A DNA stretch of 64,000 bases, taken from Acanthornis magna (Eukaryota; Chordata; Aves; Passeriformes; Acanthizidae). The translations under genes and the position numbers were made by a program. The stretch covers positions 717,136-781,135 of the forward strand of contig JAWUZG010000356.1 in the NCBI GenBank assembly GCA_036785705.1. The letters are read 5' to 3'. This document shows, piece by piece, positions 48,533 to 58,487 of this stretch (the stretch's first letter is position 1; each line of letters starts with the position of its first letter). Below the pieces are notes generated by a model. It had not been told where the DNA came from and searched no databases. It worked only from the letters and a program-made list of their open reading frames with translations.

Positions 48533-50357
48533 TCTTGCAATAACACCAGCTGCCAGTCTCTTCTTATCGCTACTTGTGGTTCTTGCTTGTTTTGAGCTAG
48601 AATTGATGCCTGTGAACCGAGGCAAGCTAACAGTTCCCACTGCAAGTTAGTTCTCACTACTGAAACACCTGTCTGAAAATAAACTAGCAGAAAATCAGCA
48701 TAAATGAGACCTCAGGCAAACAACCCTTGGAAGAGAATAATGATGTGATAAATAAAAATAACCCCACATTTCCAGGCTATTGAGGTACTTCAAATGTGAG
48801 AAAGGGATTGAGAGCCGACACTGAATTAATGGGGAAAGATTAAAAGAATCCCAGGAGAAACATGACCAAAAATTCTGAAAGATATGGGCAACTGACCGCC
48901 TTAAATCTACAGGAAATCAATGACTAGTGATTTAGATAGATGATTGAAATAATTTACAGATACACTTTCTTGCACCTTTCTCACGTGCCAACGTCACAGG
49001 GGGAATTGTGACCATGGAATCAAGACTATTTGGATTCTATTTTTAGCTTTAGGAGAGGTGTACAGCAGCTGAAGTACCTCATACTGATGTGATAGCCAGG
49101 AACACAGATTTGACACATTTCATTCAAATCCAATGACCAAGAGTAATACTAAGAGGATAGGATTGGTCTTCTTCATGACGCTCTTCTGCTTTTACAGCCT
49201 GCTCTGATCCTTTTCATGAGCTTCTTTCTAAGAAGGAGGAAGCCAAATTCAATTTCCCTCCCTGTTGGGGGAGGTTGAACATTCTGTTTGTTGAGTCTAA
49301 AAATGGAACTGAAACTAGCAAGAATTACTGTCTTTTAAGTTTCCAGTCCTTGAAGACCATCTCCGTTTGATAAAAGCCTACATGCAATTGACTAAAGAAT
49401 ATTCTCTTTCCCCCAAGACCACATGCACGCAATTTCATCCAACCTTCTGTAATAAACACCAGTCACGCAAAACAGTCACAAATAGCAGGAAGAATTATCT
49501 CACCATTTAGGGAACCAACCTTCTCACCCTCTTTTGGAGTGGGCATAATCAGCTAGCTGAAGTCACAAACTTGAGAACATCAATCTCTTACTATTGAGAA
49601 GCTGCTGACACACCAACCAGCTAAGCTCTCAGACTTTTCCCTTTACATTCATTACTCAAGCTTAGTAGCTGAAAACTTGCTGGGTCAATCCAAGACTAAC
49701 ACTAGCCTAGTCAGAGGTCTATGAAAAGTCCAAAAAGAATTAGACTTCTTCTTAGACAATGAGAAATGGAACTGGAACTACCAATCTGCTTACTTGCAGC
49801 ATATCTCTAAAACTTATTCCTTTCTATTCATAACCAAGGTATAGCCACCAGCACAACCAGGAAAACACAAAAGCTACTGATGTCAGCAAGGGAAGGACTA
49901 TAAAGAACTATTCTCATGAAGCATCAAATAGACACTAACTCTATCATTAAAATGATGGCTAGTATTTAGTTTCGTTTTAGTTTAGTATCACCACCTGGAA
50001 ATTTAGTATGAAATCACATTCATAAATACTCTTTGAATATATAGATGAATTCACATCTGCTTTAAAGCATATCTGCCTGGAAAAACACAGATGTTTCCAT
50101 TTTTTGTGCATCTTAGTGAGACTCTTCTCCAACAGAGAGGACACCTAAGAGTTACATTCCCATTCCCTATGCACCTTGTGGAATAGAATGATTCTTGTCT
50201 GAAAGCACTGTAATGCAGTAATAGAAGTAAGATTACCTAAGATTCTGCAATGGAGGTAGTCAGAAACATTTTGGGAAGACTTCTGTCTTCTGTCAACTGA
50301 AACTCTTTTTTGCCAAAATCTATCTTTTCCGCCTCTCCCTTTGCCTCTCATGCCCAG
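48533..50357. other. Spacer DNA, no gene seen
   Basis: AT-rich, without recognised repeats or coding segments. Confidence 0.5.
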
Positions 50358-50572
50358 AAACAAAAACCAAAAACACCACAAACAAACAAAAAAACACCCC
50401 AAAACCAAAAAAACCCCAAAATTAAAAAAAACCCCGACAAAAACAAAACAAAAACAAAAAAAAAACAACAAAAAAACCCCAACAAAAAGCACCCAAAACC
50501 AAACAAAAAACCAAACAAAACAAACCACAAACAAAAAACCAAAAAAACCCCCCCAAAACCACCAAAGTTCTA
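50358..50572. repeat. A/C-rich low-complexity block with C-runs
   Basis: About 215 bp almost free of G and T, alternating A-runs with C-runs of 3-7 (ACCCC and AACCCC words). The minus strand is G/T-rich with more than four G-runs and could form G-quadruplexes. It is not a TTAGGG telomere array. It creates false Lys/Asn- and Phe/Cys-rich frames. Confidence 0.9.
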
Positions 50573-50723
50573 AAAATAGCATTCTGGGTCACAAGCATAA
50601 AGAAAAGACAAGTGTTTCGTAATTGGAACTTATTTAAAACAGTATGTCAGTTGAAGGAGCTAAACCACGCAGAGGAAAAACCACTTTGATTTTTCCCCCT
50701 TTCATACAAATGCCCCAACCTAC

Positions 50724-50747
50724 TTCTCTCTCTCTCTCTCCCCCCCT

Positions 50748-50790
<43 letters not shown>

Positions 50791-50794
50791 TTTT
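50724..50794. repeat. (CT)n microsatellite with C-run
   Basis: A CT run, then CCCCCCTCCC, then a second long CT run. Confidence 0.92.
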
Positions 50795-51407
50795 CCTGCC
50801 TATTTTATCATCTTCCTATGTTTCTCCCAATCTTCAACTTTGTCTCTTTTCCTTACCCATAAGAAATTTCTGATCAGTTGTTTTCCCTCATTCATTACAA
50901 GGGAAACCAATGTCAAAAGGATGAATTTTTCTGTCAAACAAAATTCTTACTTTCTCAGCAGCCCATAGGAAGTCTAGACTCATTTCCATGGAGACAACGT
51001 GGTGACTTGAGTACATAATTGATGCTCGCTCCAACCATCTTTCATTCTGCATGTGAAAAGAGCAAGAAAGGTCTTCAGTCTCCCCCATATACTTCCCTTC
51101 TGGCTTCTTGGGCCATGAATTGGCACTTACTACAAAGCTGGGCAATGCCCTGCAATACATTCAGGGACATCCAGACACAAAGGTAATGCAAAGAAATGCA
51201 GATGATGCTCTGCAGCACAAACTCGTTGGTAGTAACTTGCTGAGGGGCTGGCTCTATCACAAGTTACCAAATGTACAGCAATGACTTTCAATACCTGCTT
51301 ACAGGCTTTTGGAACCCTCAACCAAGTCATCTCAGATGAGCCATTTCATAGCCAATCTGATGCAAAAAAGAATTGATGAAAAGCTTATGCAGTTCAAATC
51401 TCCCAAA

Positions 51408-51461
51408 CTTTCTTTGACCAGAAGCTGTTGTGGTTTTTTACGTGTCACCTCCGTCTCAACA
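51408..51461 (+). mobile_element. LTR family B, R-U5 fragment on plus strand
   Basis: Begins CTTTCTTTGACCAGAAGCTG and ends CTCCGTCTCAACA. It matches the minus-strand LTR at 48358-48425 apart from a small indel (GTGAGTTTTTT versus GTTTTTT). Sequence upstream of 51408 is unrelated to that LTR, so U3 is missing and the junction marks a truncation or recombination. Confidence 0.75.
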
Positions 51462-51464
51462 ATG

Positions 51465-52019
51465 ACATCCGGTGACCCCGAAGTGATACAACAGCTTCGG
51501 GTAATGATCGGTGAATCGTCAGCTGCAGTGGACGGCATAGCACAAAGAGCGGTGGATGACGCACTGCGGAGATGGAGCCCAGGGAAGCGTGAGAGGGGAG
51601 GATTCTGCTCAGGTCCCAACCATATTTTTAGACACCTGGAATGCAGGCGAGCCGCTGGGGACACCCCAGATATGGGGTATCATTTGTCTAGCCAGGAAAA
51701 GACTGTGCTGTTTGCATGGAGGGCCTTGTTGAGGACCCTGCTGTTGTGGCATAGGAGCCTGGGCTTAGACGTTGGCTCTGGAAATGCCTTTGCTGTGATG
51801 ATCTGGAAGCGAGCGGGACAACTTATCTTTGACTCTGCTTCCCGGGGCTATGAAACTGCCAAATCTTTGACGAATAATTGGAGGGTGGTGCAGGACGCCT
51901 TAAAAAGAAGTAGAAGAAAGCGGGAAGAGAAAGGATATGCAGACTGCTTCTTTTGTCAAGTTGTGGGAGGCAGCTACAGAAAAGGGGATGAAATAACCGA
52001 AAAATTACTAATGACGTAG
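51465..52019 (+). pseudogene. gag-like 5' remnant of the first ERV
   Basis: The open frame runs through the LTR fragment and continues to 52019. After the primer-site region it includes DPEVIQQLRVMIGES, EKTVLFAWRALLRTLLLWHR and a basic stretch (KRSRRKREEKG). Position directly after LTR and primer site, plus composition, suggest the matrix-side part of gag. I do not recognise a specific family. Downstream (52020-52600) a proline/alanine-rich, stop-interrupted sequence may be its continuation. No capsid or pol of this element is visible. Confidence 0.45.
51471..51487 (+). promoter_or_regulatory. Candidate primer-binding site
   Basis: GGTGACCCCGAAGTGAT lies 9 nt after the LTR-like end. It resembles the TGGTGACCCCGAC type of retroviral tRNA primer-binding site. 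The tRNA is not assigned. Confidence 0.4.
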
Positions 52020-52740
52020 CGCTCGGTTCAGGACTCATGTCTGCAGTTACCACCCCAACAGCCGACTCCCCCACCGCGGCTGCTTCACCTTTGGCTTGTC
52101 CTCCCCCCGCTTGAAAGCTGCGCTCTTCCCCTGGAGGTATCCCGAAGAGTCGGTGCAGTTTCAAAGTATTGCAACACATTCTCCATATTGGAGTGCCTTT
52201 TATTATTCCTTACGGAACTTGATTTCCTAATGAGAGAAGCCTTGATGTTAATATCTCTCCTCCCAGGGGCTACTCGGTGGCTCAGAGCCCAGATCTCCAG
52301 TCCCACATGCCCGACTCCCCTGGCCGCCAGCTCGTCCTGCTGTGCTCGGTGCTTCTCACCCCTCGGTCGGAAAGCTGACCCAGCCGCCACCAACTGGCAG
52401 AGCAGCTCTGACCATGCAGTGTGTCCAGTGACCCTGTGTAAGAATCGGTCAAAGAATCGAGTTCTGTCTCAACATTTCTCATCAGAAACCACAGGTGCAG
52501 GACTTAGGCAAAGAATGCTGTGCCTGCTAAAGTTGGTACGGAAGGAAGGCTTTGCACCTGTCCTCAAGTCCCTACCATTGTAAAAGATCCATAGAGCACG
52601 AGACCACAGACTCTCTGCCTCCAAAGCCGACCGCGCCTCAGACACTCCTCTCTTGGCATGTGTGGCCTGCCAGGTAGAGTTTGGCATATCTCCACAAGAA
52701 TTAAGGGGGAGCAAAGGCAGGTCACAAGGGGGGACCAGGT
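52020..52740. other. Degraded ERV or intervening sequence
   Basis: GC-richer than the spacer. Short open frames include a 131-codon plus-strand frame (52188-52583) without recognisable motifs. Probably decayed retroviral leader or gag, or the U3 of the next provirus. Boundaries cannot be set. Confidence 0.35.
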
Positions 52741-53109
52741 GTATGGACTAACATAAAAGACAGCTCTGGAACAACTGAACTCTGAAGATCTTCGCCACCG
52801 TGAAATCACATCGACTGAAGACAGAGGCAGAGGAACACCTTCTGGACTGGGACCCCCAGAGATGCTGGACCTCTGTGGACCTTTTCCTTTTTCCTCCCTT
52901 TCCTTCCTATCTTTTCCTTTATTTTCTCTCTCTCTTTCTATCGCAAGCTGCTTTACGGGCACAATAGATAGAGTTTCTCTTTGGATTGAAATTTAACTCC
53001 CTTGACTTGTTGAATTACTTTTGCTATCCTATCTTTGGTTTTGCACTCTGAGATCATGGCTGAAATGAACCATCACGCATCCGCTTATGAGCGGGCCGTG
53101 ACATTAAAT

Positions 53110-53125
53110 TGGCATCACGGACAGG
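53110..53125 (+). promoter_or_regulatory. Candidate primer-binding site of the second ERV
   Basis: Begins with TGG, as primer-binding sites do because they pair with the CCA end of a tRNA. It is followed by CATCACGGACAGG. The preceding LTR end is not clearly defined, and I cannot assign the tRNA. Confidence 0.35.
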
Positions 53126-53285
53126 ATCCTGATAGAACCAGAGGGGTAAAAGCCCTCCAAACTCCTTTTTTGAGGACTCTATTGGGACTCTGGCAATTGG
53201 AATGTAAAATGAAAAAAAAAAAAAAAAGGGAGTTGAATTTTTTTGTTAGCTACTTGAGGAAGAGTACAAGTGGCCGTTGGCAAGT

Positions 53286-53537
53286 GCCTAACTTTCTCAA
53301 GTAATTTTGTGTTGGTTCTTTTTTCTTGTTGTTTCTGAGGTTGTTTTTGAGGCCTGACTTTCTCAAGTGGAGATTGTTTTTGGGGCCTAACTTTCTCAAC
53401 TGAATTTGGGTTGCTTGTTGTTGTTTCTGAAGTTGTTTTTGAGGCCTGTCTTTCTCAAGTGAAGATTGGTTTTGGGGCCTAATTTTCTGAAGTGGATTTG
53501 AGGTACTTGTTGTTGTTGTTTCTGAGACTGTTTTTGG
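53286..53537 (+). repeat. Tandem repeats in the provirus leader
   Basis: Two units of about 95 bp and a partial third (starting near 53286, 53383 and 53476). Each carries CCTAA(C/T)TTTCT-AA, TTGTTGTTTCTGA and GTTTTTGG, and there is a half-unit periodicity through repeated GGCCTGxCTTTCTCAAGT. They lie between the primer site and the gag start. Confidence 0.85.
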
Positions 53538-53570
53538 AGAATGTTTTGTTTCTGAGTCAGCATAGGGAAA

Positions 53571-54791
53571 ATGATGACTGAAAAACAGGAGAATAGAGAT
53601 TCTCAGTTGATTAATGATAGAGATTTATTTTTTGCATTTTTGGCTAAATATGGTGCTCCACCCTCTCCTATTGGGGAAGACTGGGCTCGAGACAATTGGA
53701 AAAATTTGCAGAGTATAATGGACTGAATTTCTTGATGGCAAAATGAGGCTAAGGTTAAGTTTTTAGTGCCAGGAAAAGCCAGGGCAATAGTCTGCTGTGT
53801 TTTGGGTGCCAGCGTGGTTGCAGCTGTTCAAGACCATCTTAGGCAGCGTAGTAATGAAGAAAAAACCATGGAATCCCTAGAAAACCTGGTGTACTGTCAC
53901 CAAGCAACAATTTCCAATCTAGAAAAGGAATTGAAGTGCGAGGAGGAAGAAATCCATCCATTAAGAGTTGCTCTTGAAGTAAATTGTATTACCAGTACCA
54001 CTAATTCACAGAACACTAGTTCACAGGATATAGTATCATCAGAACCTGAGGAAAGGCTTACCCGCCAAATTAACCTGATGTATCCACAAAGGGAATTGGA
54101 AGAGATGAGAAAACTTGATAAAAATCTCCCTCATTTAGGACCCTTAACCAAAACAGAATTTTCTTCTCTTAATGATGAAGATACAGACCCCCATATGAGT
54201 ACCAAGGAAACGCCCTCTTCTGCCATGCAACTGGCAAAGTTAAGAAAGGAATATGGCCGTCTTATCAAAGAATCTGAAACAGAATATGTGTGGCGTGTGT
54301 CTTTAACTGGGGATGACTAAATTCAACGGAGCGAAAAGGAAGCTGAGGGTTGCTGGGGCCACGGACTTTTCTTACCACCAGGCGATTGCTGGGGCCCATG
54401 GTCCTTAACTCAGCGTGCTGCTTACTGGGCTGGAGGGTTAAACCCTCTGGATAGGGGAGACCCCTTGGCAATAAGAGGCACAGTTGACCAATTACTAGGA
54501 AGTATACACAAAGCTGCTTGCCTACAAATGATACATGAGAGAAAATTAATTCCCGGATGCGAATCAACAATGCTGTTGCCTGTTAACCCTGAAATGATGA
54601 CTCCCTTAATAAGGGGGCTCCCCAAGTCACTTAAAGCCACAGGGATAAGTCTCCAGAGAACCACAGCATCAATAAGTCCTGTGGAAAAGTTGGAGAATTT
54701 TATGCGCGGAAGTGATAATAGCAAAAATACAGGCAGTACTGTACAGACTCTTAGGGAAATTCCTCTGACTTTTCAACACCAGCCCCACTAG
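53571..54791 (+). pseudogene. gag remnant of the second ERV
   Basis: One frame runs about 400 codons from ATG 53571 to a stop at 54789. It is broken by two TGA codons within the first 70 codons and by a TAA at 54318. The N-terminal part is acidic and helical (coiled-coil-like around 53870-53960, ISNLEKELKCEEEEIHPL). The part after 54321 has capsid-like features, for example TVDQLLGSIHKAACLQM and LIRGLPKSLKA. No zinc knuckle is recognisable. Beyond 54791 the sequence is stop-rich up to the protease. Confidence 0.7.
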
Positions 54792-55105
54792 GTAACAGAC
54801 CTCACCCTAGAGCTAAAGTCTGGACATGGGGGGAGGTAGCACAAGAATTAATTGATTAAGGTAGAAAATACTATCTTGTCAAGCCTTTAGAAGAAAGATC
54901 AAGTGGCATCCAACATGTAGGAGTTCAAAATGCACTCCCCCATCCCAGTAGAACTGCAGATGTTGCCAAAGAGCAGTCACAACGTAATTCGCTTTTGGTC
55001 CAGCTTGATTGGTGGTGTTTAGGCTTAAAAAAGGAATTCCTAAAGATTTAATGGATGGCTTACCTTGAGATCAATTGAGCAAACCGGTGGTGTGCGCCAA
55101 AACCG

Positions 55106-55660
55106 GTGAAAGAAAGTGCACCCGCCACGGCTTCTGCCCCCCCTTTCATTGACGGTGCAGACAAAACATCAAAGCAAACTTTTCCCCCCCAAACAGGGAA
55201 ACTAGACTCTCCGTTTCCTAGTGGTGGGCGGGGAAATGGAGAAAGGATTTCTATTCAACAGCTCACTAAAACAGAAAAAGGAGATGTGTTAATCACTGCT
55301 ATCATGGGACCTAAACAAGCATCAGTGACCTTTTGAATTGATACAGGTACACAGATTTCTGCCCGGACTGAGGAGGATGCCAAGAAGTATGGAGTTGCTC
55401 CCTTAAAGCAAAATCTATCCGTGCTAAACGCTTTGGGATCAACAGAAGTCATGAATGTTGCTGCAGTAAAATTAACCCTGCCGGGGGAAGAGAGCTCAAT
55501 TACTCTTGTAATGGTGATTGGCAATATTCCTTTGAACTTGTTAAGGATAGATGTCCTGAAGGGAAGACAGTGGGAGGATACAGAAGGACTACTGTGGTCT
55601 TTTGGGATACCCCAACTGTGCATCAGACTGTTACAAGAAGCTCCACCACTATCGTTTAGC
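55106..55660 (+). pseudogene. Retroviral aspartic protease remnant
   Basis: The frame contains the active-site motif as IDTGTQIS (near 55337-55360), in which DTG is intact. A TGA codon sits directly before it (55334-55336). A later hydrophobic segment with LLRIDVLKGRQW corresponds to the C-terminal protease strand/helix. It lies in a different frame from gag, as gag and pro often do, then runs without a stop into reverse transcriptase. Confidence 0.75.
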
Positions 55661-55942
55661 AAGAACACTCATGTCAAGCAGTATCCCCCTCCTTTGGGAG
55701 CTAAGGAAGGTATAAAACCAGTTACGCAAGAAATGAAAGAACAGGGAGTTGTGATAAATAGTCATTCTCCTTTCAACTCCCCTGGATGGCCAGTAAAAAA
55801 ACCTAACGGGAAGTGGCAACTTACAGTTGATTTTCGAAGGCTAAATGCCAATACTGACCCTCTGACTGCTGCAGTCCCGAATTTGGCAGAACTGATAACA
55901 TCTATTCGAAAAAGGGCTCATCCAATTATGATACATGGATAG
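55661..55942 (+). pseudogene. Reverse transcriptase, N-terminal fragment only
   Basis: About 90 codons with the fingers-domain landmarks NSPGWPVKKPNGKWQLTVDF and RRLNANTDPLTAAVPN. It then ends at a TAG (55940-55942). No YxDD catalytic motif, RNase H or integrase follows, and the next recognisable region is env-like. Most of pol has been deleted, with the junction between about 55943 and 56030. Confidence 0.85.
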
Positions 55943-56029
55943 CCACCAATACCCCAAGAAAGGAACATAGGATTAATACCCCCTGGATTGTTCCATCATT
56001 TTAATTCCTTTTTGCCTAAAAAAGGGCAA

Positions 56030-58130
56030 GTTTTTAAATTTTGTTTTTGCAGAAGAACCCCATGGGACGATAAGAATTTCTATAGAAGAAAGGAATAAGA
56101 ATTGAAGACTCAAATCTGAAAATGGCCTACAAAATTTTAAGTTAGTCGTACTTTTCTGCATTACAGCTCCTACCTGTAACCAAAATAAAACTGAATGGCC
56201 TTGGTCTCCAACCCTCATAGGATATTCTAGCTCTTTCAGAAACTATCCCAAAGACAGCCATCCAAATTTGGCTGTAGTCATAATGCATGATAACAAAGTT
56301 TACCATTCAGCTGAGTGGGTCTGGGATAAAAATGAGTCAGTTAGAACCCCAGCTGGTATCACTGATGAAAAAAATCAAGTGGGATGCAGAAAAGTGGAAT
56401 CTGGTTTTCAATATGGAAAGTCCTCTTCTATTACAGTTTTTGGCAATTTTTACATTTCAATATGACATCCAAAATTCACCCTGGCATTTTGGAAGAAGTA
56501 TATCCTACTAAGGATTAGAAATGTATTAGACAAGATACTTTGATCTTGTGTTGCCGCCAGAAATTTACTGGCAACAATACTTCTGAGAACCTGAGTGACA
56601 TTAATGTAAAGGTTACCAAATCTTGTAAAAAAAAAAAAAAAAAAAAAATCAAAGCGATTGCTGGTTCAATTTTACTAAGTTAATTTTTTCTCTGTGGTGT
56701 GCAATTGGAGACCTGACCCAAAACCCCAACCAACATGATTAGGTTGAACTCAGAAATTCAAAATGAATGTGGTAACCAAACCAAGGCTTGTTGCAATACT
56801 TACACACCAAGGCAGAGAAATTTCCCTTGTTTTAAACAGTGAGAAAACAGCTTCTCTTTTTGTCTGTCGTTACTCAAGGTGACGACATTCATATCAAATG
56901 CCAAGTAATGACTGAATCCATTGTTGAACCAGCAAACAGCTATGCTATGGGACCACATGGCCGTATCCTACCGTGCAGAACCCAAAATTTGAACTGTTGG
57001 TTACTTTTCACACAGTAAAATTCTCCCATAAGGTCATGTGTAAAGAAAATAACACCAGATATTAAAAAAAAAATTCATAATAGAAATTTGATACCTACAA
57101 TTCCTCCCAAACTAACACTTCAACCAAGGATTTATGAGGTTGGACCTTTTGTAATTGGAAACACTGGCCAACAACAAATGTTAATTAAACCAGAATGGCC
57201 TCTCAGAAAGGTTGAATTGCTGATGCAAAATAATAGCTCAGAAATTCAACCTGCCTGTTCTCCCTTTTTATGCACTTCCTGTGAAGGATGGACCAGCTAG
57301 TTACGTAGATCTTCCTGGAGGCCAATATCGAGAGACCTAACTGGTGTTTTGGCAACTGGATTGGAGGTTCTAAATAGCATTGATTCAGAGGTATTATTCA
57401 ACAAATTAGCTGCTACAACTTTTGATTTAGCAAAAATGCAACAGCATTTAACAAAAACCTGAAAAATCATTTAGGATAGTGCTAACAATTTTGAAAAGAA
57501 CCTCCAATCCTGGTAGAAGTTGGTAAATTTTACCTATGATTTTGTTAATAACACTGTCACGGCTTATGTGTCAACCATTCACAATACTTCCTGTCTTTAT
57601 CCTGTTTTCACATTAGGCCACAGTGAACCACAATGGGACTATATTCTATCCTTTCCAGCATAGAGCATGGGCCCAAAAGGTGAATGATTGATGGCAAACA
57701 GTGGACCTGGAATCCTGCATTGTGTGGGAGCAACTAGGAATTGTTTGTGAAAGTAACACCATCTGGGAAAGTAACCATGATTTTTGTTTAGACGCTGACC
57801 AAAAAGTTTGCCACTTTGAAGTTCATCCTGAAGTTAACCCTAAAACTGTCATAATCTATATTGGCAAAGGTTGTCTATGTTTAAAAACTGTTTGTAATAA
57901 TACCAGAGTAGAAAATGTAGTAGCTTATACCAGTAATCACATGAATTTTTGTGTTGGTAATTTTACTGAAATCACACAATGTAACTTCTTTTTTTTTTTT
58001 TGCTCAGCTTCAGTTGCTTCACACCAAATTCTGAAATCTAACTTCACATTGATTCATAAACATACAATTTTTTCTGCCTTGTTTCCTTCGCTTCTTTTCC
58101 TTCCCTCTCTCTCCCTCTCTCCCTTTTAGT
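56030..58130 (+). pseudogene. env-like remnant of the second ERV
   Basis: Short open pieces in all three frames (56268-56465, 57088-57300, 57701-58129) with many cysteines and N-glycosylation sites fit surface and transmembrane glycoprotein. Near 57340-57450 the piece GVLATGLEVLNSIDSEVL resembles the start of a transmembrane subunit. Near 57800-57990 cysteine- and NFT-rich sequence precedes a hydrophobic end at about 58080-58128. Stops, frameshifts and a 22-nt A-run (56627-56648) disrupt it. Assignment is by position and composition, not by a decisive motif. Confidence 0.55.
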
Positions 58131-58392
58131 GCTACCACCATGTGGTCCCAAAGACAACTCATCCCCAAGACAACTCATCACAAGGACAAGTGATGCGGCG
58201 CAAAAGGACTGGCAACCTCATGTGGAGCTTCAGATATTTTGCAAAAACCGGTCCTCACAAACTGTAAAAACTGTAAATGACAGCAGAGTGGAGGGCTCTT
58301 GAATTGATGGCAATGCCAAGAGATTTGAAGGACAGCCAGTGATTATTAGAGGTTTAGGGGGGAAACAAACTGAAGCTTGTTGAAGCTGAAGT
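58131..58392 (+). other. 3' end of the provirus up to the arm-flanking repeat
   Basis: Contains a polypurine-tract-like AGGGGGGAAA (58355-58364), which normally precedes the 3' LTR, but only about 25 bp follow before the arm-related repeat starts at 58393. The same DNA also reads as IDGNAKRFEGQPVIIRGLGG after a TGA, a layout like the protease start at 55334. It could therefore be a fragment of a related protease rather than a 3' end. Confidence 0.4.
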
Positions 58393-58487
58393 GCAGGAGG
58401 ACTGCACTGTCAGTGGGCTTTCCTTGCGTGTCTGTAAACTGGGGAGTTCAGTGGGGCCTTGAGCCCTGAGAGTATCATGGACACAAG
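58393..58487 (-). repeat. Diverged arm-flanking repeat, right copy
   Basis: Reverse complement of 43855-43949 at about 89% identity. It joins directly to the near-identical right arm, whereas in the left copy 431 bp intervene. Confidence 0.9.

Larger units (their letters stand above)
52741..58392 (+). mobile_element. Defective provirus (second ERV), plus strand
   Basis: The order is LTR/leader-like sequence with TATA-like ACATAAAAG (52751-52759), primer-site-like TGGCATCACGGACAGG (53110-53125), a repeated leader, and gag (53571-54791). These are followed by protease and the start of reverse transcriptase (55106-55942), env-like sequence (about 56030-58130) and a purine tract (58356-58364). 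The order is that of a simple retrovirus. Most of reverse transcriptase, all RNase H and integrase are missing, stops are frequent, and no complete LTR pair is seen. It is incapable of autonomous function. Family assignment is left open. Confidence 0.75.

Noticed and set aside
50358..50572. Interstitial telomere repeat
   Set aside because: C-runs are irregular and no CCCTAA units are present.
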